A DNA stretch of 55,884 nt from Pseudomonadota bacterium. GTDB taxonomy: Bacteria; Pseudomonadota; Gammaproteobacteria; Xanthomonadales; Rhodanobacteraceae. The notes under the pieces are model-generated. The model did no database searches and had not been told where the DNA came from. It saw only the letters and a list, made by a program, of their open reading frames with translations. The position numbers and the translations under genes were made by a program. Below, piece by piece: positions 34,301 through 42,166 of this stretch. The stretch spans positions 1 through 55,884 of the forward strand of contig JAJYTG010000004.1 of NCBI GenBank assembly GCA_021793195.1, given 5' to 3'. Position 1 is the stretch's first letter. The number at the start of each line of letters is the position of its first letter.

Positions 34301-37300
34301 GATAGGTCGTGCTGCTCCAGCCTGATCAGGCTGGGCGGCTCCCAGATCTGACCGCTGCCATCCTCCGCAAACCTCATAGCCAGCGCGTCATGCCGCTGTA
34401 CGACTGACTCGAAGGCACGCCCAAAGGCGTCCGCATCCAGCGCACCATCAAACTCGATGCACATCGATTCGTTGAATGCGGTGGCGATCGTGTCGTTGTA
34501 GTGCGCACCCAGCCAGCGCTCCATCTGAGCGTCGGTCAACGGCACCTTGGCCGGCAGATCCCCACCGGAACACATCCCGTCAGGCCCGGGCGGCGGGTTA
34601 TCGGTCTTCGCCCGGGGCATCAGCACACCCGCCGCGAGCAGCTCGTCCACCGCCACGCTGACTGCGGCGACTATCTGCGCTACCTCGGCCTCGCCATGTG
34701 CGACGGAGAGAAAACAGTTGAACTGCTCGAACAGGTGCAGGCCGGCATGGCGCAGGCGGTACCAGAGCAGGCTGGCGCAGGGCTGGTCCTCGTCCACGCG
34801 CAGCTTCCACAGCGAGCTGTAGCCCACCGCGGTCACCGGCGCTCGGCGTTCGGCGAACAGCGCATTGAGCCGCGCGACCATCGCCTGGGTGCGCGCGTTG
34901 AGGCTCGTCTGCAACTGCGGCCCCTGCGCGCTGATCCATTGCAGCGCGGCCAAGGCCGCGGCCAGCGCCAGCGGATGGCGCACGAAGGTGCCGGCGAAAT
35001 AAGTGACGCCGGCCTCGGGGCAGCTGTCGTCACCGAACTGCCAGTAGCCGCCATCGAGCGCATCCATCCAGCGCGCGCTGCCGGCGATGGCGGCGAACGG
35101 CAACCCGCCGCCGATGATTTTGCCGTAGGTGGCGATATCGGCGCGGACCCCGTAATACTCCTGCGCGCCACCCGGGGCCATGCGGAATCCGGTGATCACC
35201 TCGTCGAAGATCAGGGCACAGCCGCCGACGGTGCAGATTTCCCGCAACGCCTTCACAAAAGCCGTCGGCAACAGCGTCGGGTGGCGGCTCTGCACCGGCT
35301 CGACCAGCACGGCAGCCAGCTCGTGCGTGCGCTCGCGGATGATGCGCAATGAATCCTCGCTGCCGTAGTCCAGCACGAGGACGTTTTCCACCGCATTCGC
35401 GAGAATGCCGGGCGCCGCCGCGATGGATCTCAGCATGCGGGTGCCGCGCACGATCACTTCATCGAAGATGCCGTGGTAGGAATCGCGGAACACCACGATG
35501 GTCTTGCGCCCGGTGACGGTGCGGGCGACGCGCATCGCCCCCATCACCGCCTCGGATCCGGTATTGCAGAACGCCACGCGCTGCATGCCGGTCATGTCGC
35601 TGATCTGCTGGGCCACCTCGGCGGTCAGCGGATGCTGCGGCCCGATTTCCATGCCTGTGTCGATCTGCGCATGCAGCGCGGCGGTGATGAACGCCGGCTG
35701 GTAGCCGAGGAAATTCACCCCGAAGCCGTTCAGCAGGTCGATGTATTCGTTGCCATCGATGTCCCAGAGGCGCGCTCCACTCGATCGCGCCACCGTGATC
35801 GGATAGGTCAGTTCCTTCCACAGCGGGTTGAAACCGGTCACCACGCGCGGGTCGGCCATGATCGCGCGGTGTTGCTGGGCGAAGGTCTTCGAACGCGCCG
35901 TGCGCTGGCAGTACGCCTCGGTAAACGTAGCCAGCCAGCGCCGCTGCGTCGCCGAGAGCTCGCCGCGGCGCTCGGTGGTGATGCGCGCGGACGCGCCGAA
36001 TGGGCGCTCCTTCAGATTGGCCGGGGCGACCTCGTCGCCAGCGGGTTCGGCTGCCACCGGTGCCGTGCCCGGGACAGGCATGGCGGGCATCGCGACCGCC
36101 GGCTGGCCGGCCAGGCTCGCCAGCAGCGCGCTCTGCTGCTGCAACAGCGCCATCTGGCCCTGGATGAGCCGGGCCAGCGCGTTCGGCGCGATCGCACCCG
36201 GCGCCAGAGCGGTGGCGGGCTGAGCCGGGATATCGGCTGCCGCCGGAGCTACCTCTTCCGGCGGCAGGGTGACGTCGAGCATCGCCGTCAAGCGCTGGAT
36301 GCTGTCCGCATCCTCCATCAGGCGGCGGAACTTGAGCTTCAGTCCATATCGCTGCTCGACGGCCAGCGCCGCCTGGGTCAGCGCCAGCGAGTCGAAGCCG
36401 AGATCGAGAAAGCTGTCGCTATCATGCCGGGCCTCCAGCAACTCGCCGCAGAGGTTGCCGAACAGTTCGCGCAGCTCGGCGGCCAGTCGTGCCGAGCGAG
36501 GCGCGGCCGTGATCGGGGAAGGCATTGCTGACGGCAGCCTCGCAAGTTCCTCTGCGTACGTCGATGGCGCGGACAAGATTGCCTCCACCGAGGTCATGTC
36601 CCTGGTGTCGGCCACCTCGGCGGCCGGCTCCACCCAGTAGCGCTTGCCCTGGAAAGGATAGCCGGGCAGCGCAACACGCCGGCAGGAAGCGCCGGCGTGA
36701 AATGCAACCCAGTCCGGCACCATGCCCGCGCACCAGCATTCGCCAAGCACCCGCAGCAGCTGCTCCTGCGCGTCGCCGGCGCGGGCGGCCGGTCCCAGAC
36801 TGGGCACGGCCAGCCCCTGTCCGTCGAGCATGCCGCGCACCAGGCCGGTGAGCACTTGCGATGGACCAGCCTCCAACAGCAGCGTGCGCCCCTGCCCCAG
36901 AGCGTGGCGCACGGCGTCGGCGAAACGCACCGGTGCGCGCAACTGGCGGCACCAGTAGTCAACCGTGGTGGCTTCCTCCGCCGTGATCGGCAGGCCGCCG
37001 ACGCAGGAATAGAAGCGCTGCTGCGGCGGGTGCAGGGTGACACCCTCGAACGCGCGCCGGAACAGCGGCAACGCGCCGTCCATCAGATGGCTGTGGAAGG
37101 CGTGGCTGACGCGCAAGCGGGTGCAGGCGATGTCCTCGAGGGCTAGAGTGGTGGCGAGCGCATCGATCGCTTCGTCGGTGCCGCTGAGCACGGTCTGCGC
37201 AGGCGCGTTGTACCCGGCGATCTCCACGCCTTCCGGCAAGCGAGTGGCAAGCGCATCGGCGTTCATACGCACCACCAGCATGGCGCCGGGTGGTTGCGCG

Positions 37301-39261
37301 GCCATCGCCGCACCGCGCGCGACCACCAGCGCCACGGCATCCTCCAGCGAAAACACGCCGGCCCGGCAGGCCGCCACGTACTCGCCGATGCTGTGGCCGA
37401 TCATCGCTGCCGGGTGCAGGCCCCACGCCGACCACAACCCGGCCAGCGCGTACTCGACCGCGAACAGTGCCGGCTGCGTGTAGCGCGTCTCGGCCAGCCG
37501 CCGCGTGGCCGCATCCTCGCCGCCAGGCATCGGCAGGATCAGCGCACGCAAGTCCTCGCCCAGCGCCGCGCTGGCCAACACGCAGCAGCGCTCGAAGGTG
37601 TCGCGGAACACCGGCTCGTGCTCGACCAACTCGCGCGCCATGCCCACATGCTGCGAGCCCTGCCCGGGGAACAGCATCACCAGCGCAGGCGGCTCCGTCG
37701 GCGCGCTGTGGGCGGCGAGGTGGACCAGGCGCTCGCGAGCCTGGGTCACGTCGCCAGCGACCACGAAACCACGCACCGGCATCGGCTGCCGGCCCAGCGC
37801 CAGCGTATAGGCCACATCCGGCAGCGCCGGCGCGTCGGCGCGAGCCAGCGCGTTAGCCAATCCGTCCGCCCGGCATTGCAGTGCAGCCCCGTTACGTGCC
37901 GAGAGCGGCAGCAGACTCAGGCGTCGACCCAGCCCGCGTGCCGGCGCCGCAGGCGCTTCCTCGAGAATCACGTGCGCATTGGTGCCACCCACGCCGAACG
38001 AGCTCACGCCAGCCCGCCGCGGACGCTCCTGCCGGGGCCAGTCGACAAGGTGGTCGACCACCTTGAAGGTGCTGTGCGCGAAATCGATCTCCGGGTTGGC
38101 AGCGCGGTAATGCAGTGTCGGCGGGATCCGCCCGTGGTGCAGCGACAAGGCCGCCTTGATCAGCCCGGCGACCCCGCTGGCCGCATTGAGGTGGCCCAGA
38201 TTGCCCTTCGCCGAACCCAGCCAGCAGCTTTGCCTCGCGGCGGCGCCCTGTTGGTAGACGCGGTCCAGCGCGGCGACTTCGATCGGGTCGCCCAGGGGCG
38301 TGCCGGTTCCATGCGCCTCGACATAACCGATCGACGCGGCTTCCACGTCGGCGCTGGACAGCGCCATGGCGATGGCCTCAGCCTGGCCGCGAACACTCGG
38401 CGCCGTGAAACTGGCCTTGTCGCCACCATCGTTGTTGACGCCGACACCGCGGATCACCGCATAGATGGTGTCACCGTCGGCGATCGCATCCTCCACGCGC
38501 TTCAGCACGACCGCCGCGCCACCCGAGGAGAACACGGTGCCGCTGGCGTCGCGGTCGAAGGGTCGGCAATGCCCGTCCTCCGACTCCATGCCGCCCTCGG
38601 CTGGCAGATAGCCGGACTCCTGCGGCACGACAATGTTGATGCCGCCGGCCAGCGCCAGATCGCACTGCCAGCTCATCAGCGCATACCATGCCTGGGCGAC
38701 GGCCACGAGCGAGGTCGAACAGGCCGTGTGGATGCTGAGCGCAGGCCCGGTCAGATCGAGACGATGGGCCACCCGCGTGGCGACGTAGTCCTTTTCGTTG
38801 GCGAGCATGGTGGCGAATTCGCCTGAGGACGCCACGAGACCGGCATGCGATTCGACCAGCCTGCGATAGCCATTGTTGGACGTCCCCGCATACACACCGA
38901 TGCTTCCGGTGAATCGGCCAGGGTCGACGCCGGCATCTTCCAGCGCGTTCCAGCACAACTCGAGGAACACGCGCTGCTGCGGATCCATCAGGAGCGCTTC
39001 GCGCGGCGGAATGCCGAAGAACGCCGCATCGAAGCGGTCGGCGTGGGCAATTACCCCGCGCGCAGGCACGTAGCGGGGATGCCTGCGCAGCGCATCCGGC
39101 ACCAGCGGCGAGAGCTGTTCGTGCGTGAAGCGCGTGATGGTCTCGCGCCCGGCCAGCAGGTTGGCCCAGAGCGCATCGACCGACTCCGCGCCGGGAAAGC
39201 GGCCGGACATACCGACGATGGCAACGCCTGTGACTGCAGCGCCGGCGGATGGCGAGCTCAT
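31354..39261 (-). CDS. Hybrid PKS-NRPS megasynthase, KS-AT-ACP-AMT-C-A-PCP
   Basis: A 2635-residue multidomain synthase. Ketosynthase about 10-435: Cys181 in HTACSTSL, then EAHGTGTPLGDP and KGNLGHLNAASG. Acyltransferase about 525-835: Ser624 in GHSIGEY, and HAFH at 720-723 suggests malonyl-CoA. Carrier protein about 925-998, Ser958. Class III PLP aminotransferase about 1130-1545, Lys1381 in ATYGKIIGGG. Condensation about 1570-1995, HHIIMDG at 1702-1708. Adenylation about 2030-2515, and a carrier about 2545-2615, Ser2576. The pocket read by eye is D2220-I-L...L-G-L-I-W-K, close to the glycine code DILQLGLIWK. All catalytic residues are present. There is no thioesterase, reductase or epimerase. 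KS-AT-ACP-AMT-C-A-PCP is the order of the beta-amino modules of iturin/mycosubtilin synthases, without their acyl-ligase start. It overlaps the stand-alone A-PCP gene by 4 bases. Confidence 0.93.
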   Translation of the reverse strand: MSSPSAGAAVTGVAIVGMSGRFPGAESVDALWANLLAGRETITRFTHEQLSPLVPDALRRHPRYVPARGVIAHADRFDAAFFGIPPREALLMDPQQRVFLELCWNALEDAGVDPGRFTGSIGVYAGTSNNGYRRLVESHAGLVASSGEFATMLANEKDYVATRVAHRLDLTGPALSIHTACSTSLVAVAQAWYALMSWQCDLALAGGINIVVPQESGYLPAEGGMESEDGHCRPFDRDASGTVFSSGGAAVVLKRVEDAIADGDTIYAVIRGVGVNNDGGDKASFTAPSVRGQAEAIAMALSSADVEAASIGYVEAHGTGTPLGDPIEVAALDRVYQQGAAARQSCWLGSAKGNLGHLNAASGVAGLIKAALSLHHGRIPPTLHYRAANPEIDFAHSTFKVVDHLVDWPRQERPRRAGVSSFGVGGTNAHVILEEAPAAPARGLGRRLSLLPLSARNGAALQCRADGLANALARADAPALPDVAYTLALGRQPMPVRGFVVAGDVTQARERLVHLAAHSAPTEPPALVMLFPGQGSQHVGMARELVEHEPVFRDTFERCCVLASAALGEDLRALILPMPGGEDAATRRLAETRYTQPALFAVEYALAGLWSAWGLHPAAMIGHSIGEYVAACRAGVFSLEDAVALVVARGAAMAAQPPGAMLVVRMNADALATRLPEGVEIAGYNAPAQTVLSGTDEAIDALATTLALEDIACTRLRVSHAFHSHLMDGALPLFRRAFEGVTLHPPQQRFYSCVGGLPITAEEATTVDYWCRQLRAPVRFADAVRHALGQGRTLLLEAGPSQVLTGLVRGMLDGQGLAVPSLGPAARAGDAQEQLLRVLGECWCAGMVPDWVAFHAGASCRRVALPGYPFQGKRYWVEPAAEVADTRDMTSVEAILSAPSTYAEELARLPSAMPSPITAAPRSARLAAELRELFGNLCGELLEARHDSDSFLDLGFDSLALTQAALAVEQRYGLKLKFRRLMEDADSIQRLTAMLDVTLPPEEVAPAAADIPAQPATALAPGAIAPNALARLIQGQMALLQQQSALLASLAGQPAVAMPAMPVPGTAPVAAEPAGDEVAPANLKERPFGASARITTERRGELSATQRRWLATFTEAYCQRTARSKTFAQQHRAIMADPRVVTGFNPLWKELTYPITVARSSGARLWDIDGNEYIDLLNGFGVNFLGYQPAFITAALHAQIDTGMEIGPQHPLTAEVAQQISDMTGMQRVAFCNTGSEAVMGAMRVARTVTGRKTIVVFRDSYHGIFDEVIVRGTRMLRSIAAAPGILANAVENVLVLDYGSEDSLRIIRERTHELAAVLVEPVQSRHPTLLPTAFVKALREICTVGGCALIFDEVITGFRMAPGGAQEYYGVRADIATYGKIIGGGLPFAAIAGSARWMDALDGGYWQFGDDSCPEAGVTYFAGTFVRHPLALAAALAALQWISAQGPQLQTSLNARTQAMVARLNALFAERRAPVTAVGYSSLWKLRVDEDQPCASLLWYRLRHAGLHLFEQFNCFLSVAHGEAEVAQIVAAVSVAVDELLAAGVLMPRAKTDNPPPGPDGMCSGGDLPAKVPLTDAQMERWLGAHYNDTIATAFNESMCIEFDGALDADAFGRAFESVVQRHDALAMRFAEDGSGQIWEPPSLIRLEQHDLSGKPDAETAFQDYARAQAGQAFDLARPPLMRAFLVTLSRQRTMFLVIAHHIIMDGWSWRVFSDELAISYSAIRAGKVPQLPQAGSWRRFALLERRRRDGAEGKASLAWWLAGYRNLPEALRLPTDLPRDNVVSFDGDSVELSFDAALVRALGAAARARHATLFAFLLTGFYLLLHRLTGQDDLVCGVPFAGQAVSDDRHSVGDSDNTLPLRMHIDLDDTFETLLQRVRAGLLDASEHQHVSIGRIIGARKVPRDMSRLPLADVFFNLNPTSSRAAAYTGLEHRHRDMPKTHTNWDLAFHFTEREGRLDLLLHYNTRLFTGDTVRRWASHLRTLLGQAAVTTTERIGDLPLLDAGQRGELLEEWNATRHEFDRSQGVTALFDLQARRAPRQVAAECQGERLAYAELDRSTHAVARALAARGIGHGAIVGICMPRGMDMLVAVLGVLRSGAAYLPMDPDFPVERLRYMAAKADVAHVLVTQPGLVPEPVAAGRGLLQVQALAAEISDMPLPRVCGDDLAYVLFTSGSTGQPKGVRILHRNLVNFLQSMQRDPGFGADDALCAVTTLSFDIAGLELYLPLVCGGRVVIATEDERRDPQQIADLVERSGCTVLQTTPSLLRLLLETGRDVALTRLRLLVGGEALPLELANDLAGRCQGLWNLYGPTETTIWSTLARLSPGLTAVPLGRPIANTRIYVLDGRGQPVPPGVIGEIVIAGDGVADGYLGEPELTAQRFVPEPFHSGGGRMYRTGDLGAWRDGVLYFHGRADHQIKIRGFRIEPGDIEAAATRLEGIRECVVVARKLGDNDLRLVLYAVADGAGETLARALREHLRARLPAYMLPQHIEWLDVLPQTPNGKIDRAALPMPAVAPVERGRAGRSEVAITQPAAAPAAPEDRREAYLAAIWRELIGVADVRGIDNFFDIGGHSLLAVKFGARVQRETGVKLNLLEVATGTLSTLAALLPQAPGAAPRSASILGRLRRMLERH

Positions 39262-41120
39262 GACCCACCCTCGCGACGCGAAGCGAACCGGTTCAACGCA
39301 GCTCGCTGCCGACTGCCACGCGTCATGGCCTCGCCGTTGTTGCCAGGCTGCGGACCGGCAGGCGCAGCCAGGCTGGCGGCCAGCCTGGCGACGCTGGGAT
39401 GTTCATAGATCTGTGCCGCAGTCAGCATGCGGAAGCCACGCCGCCGCAATTCGGTCAGCGCACGCACCACGGTCAGTGAGCGCGCGCCCAGATCGAACAG
39501 GTTGGCCTGTGGATCGAGCTCGTCGAGCCCCAGGAGCTGTTGCCAGAGACGGACCAACTGCTGCGGCAGGGACTGCGCCTCATCCCAGGCCAATGGGGCG
39601 TCGACGGCCTGGGCCGCCAGTGCGCGCCGGTCGATCTTGCCGCTTGCCGTCAGGGGCAGCAGCGGCGCGAACGCGAAGGACTGCGGCATGAGGTAGGGCG
39701 CGAGCTCGGTCTGGCAATGCGCGCGCAAACTTGCAGCCATGGTGCCATCCCCTGCCCGGGGATCGCGCAGGACGACGTGTGCGACCAGTTTCCGGCTGGA
39801 ACCGTCGCCGACCGCCACGACCGCGACCTCGGCAACTGCCGGGTGACGGCCGAGCACTGCCTCGATCTCCGCAGGCTCGATGCGGTATCCGTCCAGTTTG
39901 ATCTGCGCGTCGAGCCGTCCCAGATAGTGAAGATCACCCTCCGCATCGGCGCGGACGAGATCCCCGGTCCGGTACCAGCGCGTGCCATCGAGTTCAACGA
40001 AGCGTTCGCGTGTCAGCTCGGGCCGGCGAACATAGCCGGCCGCGAGACAGTCACCACCCAGCAACAGCTCGCCCTCGCCAAGGCCGGTGACCGGCCGCAG
40101 GGCTTCGTCCGCCCGCACGGCGCGCACATGCGGTAGCGGCCGCCCGATCGGCGGCAGCTCCGGCCACGCCGCGGCGTCGCCGCCCAGCTCGTACGCCGTG
40201 ACTACGTGCGTTTCGGTGGGACCGTAGTGGTTGTGCAGCACGCTGTCCGGCAGGGCTCGGAACAGGGCGCGAATCGCCGGGGTAATGCGGAGCTGCTCAC
40301 CCGCCGTGACCACGTCACGCACTGTCGCAGGCGGCGTGGCACCTGCGGCGACGCCCTCGGCGAGCGCTTGCAGGGCCACGTAGGGCATGTACAGGCGCTC
40401 GATGCCCTCGCGTTCGATCAGCGCCAGCAAGGCATAGGGATCGCGACGCTCAGCCTCCGTCGACAAGACCAGCGTGCCACCGGTCGCGAATGTCGTAAGG
40501 ACTTCCTGGAACGAGACATCGAAGCTCAGGGGGGCGAACTGCAGCGTCCTGGCCTTCGCGCCGAGGCGTGGGTGCGAGCGCTGCCACGCGGTCAGTCTGG
40601 CCAGCACTTCGCTGCGCATGGCCACGCCCTTCGGCCGCCCACTCGATCCCGAGGTGAACAGGATATAGATCCACTCGGCCATCTCCGGCCGCGGCCGGGC
40701 ATCGTCGTGCTCTCCTCCCTGAACTGCCAACGCGAAGGGATCCAGGCACCTCAGGCTGGCGTCGACCTGCAGGCGCGCGGCTGCGTCCGGCGCGACAAGC
40801 AGCAGCGCCGGCTGCGCATCTTCCAGCATGGCGGCGATGCGTGCGGAAGGGTAGCTTCGGTCCAGCGGCACGCTCACTCCGCCGGCCAGAAGAACGGCAA
40901 GCAACAGGACGATCGCCTCCGGCCCGCGCTCGAGGACCATCGCCACGGCATCGTTGCGGCGCATGCCGTGGCGGGCAAGAGCGTCCGCGACAGCCTCGGC
41001 CTGATCGAACAGCTCAGCGTAGGATATCCGGCGTCCGCCGCCGACCAGCGCGGTCACCTGTGCGTGCACCCGGGCCTGTTCCCTCAGGTGGCGCGCCAGA
41101 TCCAGCGCGCAGGCTTCCAT
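39258..41120 (-). CDS. Stand-alone NRPS A-PCP protein, predicted to load proline
   Basis: A 620-residue protein: adenylation domain (residues about 15-500) and carrier domain (about 515-585, Ser548 in LGARSL). It has TSGSSGRPKG, NHYGPTETH, YRTGDLVRAD and SGKIDRRAL. By my eye alignment the specificity pocket is D201-V202-Q205-Y247-V271-A273-H298-V306-V307-K495, essentially the proline code (DVQ-IAHVVK type). It would form prolyl-S-PCP, which the ketosynthase could extend. The start at 41120 has CAGGGGAT 8 bases upstream; a longer TTG start would overlap the cupin gene by 16 bases. The carrier motif GARS replaces the usual GGHS, though the modified serine is there. Confidence 0.88.
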   Translation of the reverse strand: MEACALDLARHLREQARVHAQVTALVGGGRRISYAELFDQAEAVADALARHGMRRNDAVAMVLERGPEAIVLLLAVLLAGGVSVPLDRSYPSARIAAMLEDAQPALLLVAPDAAARLQVDASLRCLDPFALAVQGGEHDDARPRPEMAEWIYILFTSGSSGRPKGVAMRSEVLARLTAWQRSHPRLGAKARTLQFAPLSFDVSFQEVLTTFATGGTLVLSTEAERRDPYALLALIEREGIERLYMPYVALQALAEGVAAGATPPATVRDVVTAGEQLRITPAIRALFRALPDSVLHNHYGPTETHVVTAYELGGDAAAWPELPPIGRPLPHVRAVRADEALRPVTGLGEGELLLGGDCLAAGYVRRPELTRERFVELDGTRWYRTGDLVRADAEGDLHYLGRLDAQIKLDGYRIEPAEIEAVLGRHPAVAEVAVVAVGDGSSRKLVAHVVLRDPRAGDGTMAASLRAHCQTELAPYLMPQSFAFAPLLPLTASGKIDRRALAAQAVDAPLAWDEAQSLPQQLVRLWQQLLGLDELDPQANLFDLGARSLTVVRALTELRRRGFRMLTAAQIYEHPSVARLAASLAAPAGPQPGNNGEAMTRGSRQRAALNRFASRREGGS

Positions 41121-41149
41121 CGGCAGATCCCCTGCAGCGCCCTTCTGCG

Positions 41150-42097
41150 TCACCTTGCGCCCCAATGCGGCGTCTGGTTCACGCCGAAATGTTCGGCCAC
41201 GCCGAGAACCGGGCCGATCAAGTGCAGGTAGGTGGCCAGCAACGCGGCCTTGCCCGGATGGCCGAGTCGCCGCCTTTCGTCACGGACATCGCCGACAAAA
41301 GCCCCCCAGTTGTCGGAGCCGAGCTGGTCGAAGGCGATCGAGATCGTCATCCCAAGGCTGCGCGCCGTATGCCACCAGCCGCAGGGCAGGAACAGCGTCT
41401 CCCCCGCATGCACGACCACTTTCTGCGACTTCGCCTGGCGGAACAGCGGGTAGCGTCCGTAATCGGGGTGGTGGTGGTCCTCGATACTCGACTGCCACGG
41501 AATGTCCGGGTTGATGTACAGCAGATGCTCCTGGCCCGGGGTGTAGAGGGTGAACTCCTTGTCGCCATGCAACTGGGTGATCCATGCGTGCAGACGCATC
41601 ACGTCGTAGTGCAGATAGGGAAACTCTCCACCGGGACCACCGAAGAAGATCTCCAGATTATTGACATGACCGAACAGGCGTTGCGGCAGTAACGGGTTGC
41701 GCTGCCGGTCCGGCAAGCTGTGGGGTGGCCGTGGAGTCACTTCGGCAACCAGTTCGGGAAAATCCCTGGTGAGCTCGAACTTGCAGGGATAAGGTCCCGG
41801 CTGGTCGAGAGTCGAGGTCTGCAGCAAGTCGATCAAGGCCGCGAGCGTGTAGTCCTGCCCATGCACGCGCAGCTTGCGCTGCCCGTAGTGATCGCGGAAA
41901 TAGTCCGGCGAGCACTTGTTGTACAGCGGCCAGGTCGCGGCAGCATCGGTCAGGATCACCGGACGCCGCGGATTGCGATAACTGGCAATGAACTCCTCCA
42001 GGCGCAGTCCAGTGCGTCTTTCCAAGGTGAAGCCGGACCGACCTGGCATGCCAGCAGAAGGCCGTTGCTCAAGCGATTCCTGTTTATCCGTCGTCAT
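41150..42097 (-). CDS. Cupin-8/JmjC-like oxygenase, first of two
   Basis: A 315-residue protein of the JmjC-like cupin family (Cupin_8), whose members are Fe(II)/2-oxoglutarate dioxygenases. The metal triad is visible as HYD (about residues 168-170) in PYLHYDVMRLHAW and the late His of FLPCGWWHTARS. The substrate region NPRRPVILTDAAATWPLYN is typical. It is paralogous to the neighbour at 42167, with nearly identical core motifs (GDKEFTLYTPGQEHLLYI versus GDKEFTLFYPGQEHLLYV). Next to a proline-loading NRPS it may hydroxylate an amino acid, free or carrier-bound. An active site for sugar or protein substrates cannot be excluded. Confidence 0.8.
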   Translation of the reverse strand: MTTDKQESLEQRPSAGMPGRSGFTLERRTGLRLEEFIASYRNPRRPVILTDAAATWPLYNKCSPDYFRDHYGQRKLRVHGQDYTLAALIDLLQTSTLDQPGPYPCKFELTRDFPELVAEVTPRPPHSLPDRQRNPLLPQRLFGHVNNLEIFFGGPGGEFPYLHYDVMRLHAWITQLHGDKEFTLYTPGQEHLLYINPDIPWQSSIEDHHHPDYGRYPLFRQAKSQKVVVHAGETLFLPCGWWHTARSLGMTISIAFDQLGSDNWGAFVGDVRDERRRLGHPGKAALLATYLHLIGPVLGVAEHFGVNQTPHWGAR

Positions 42098-42166
42098 AGT
42101 CGCCCCCGTTCCCGACTGCCCACTTCGCCGAGTGGATGATCGCGTGCTGCGTCCGCGGCGTTGGGA

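Noticed and set aside
37294-38826. Long plus-strand open frame inside the megasynthase region
   Set aside because: The minus strand here encodes intact KS and AT domains; the plus-strand product is an Arg/His-rich shadow.
39258-41120. Pyrrole-2-carboxyl pathway from the proline-type A-PCP protein
   Set aside because: That route needs a flavin dehydrogenase to oxidise prolyl-S-PCP, and none is present in the window.
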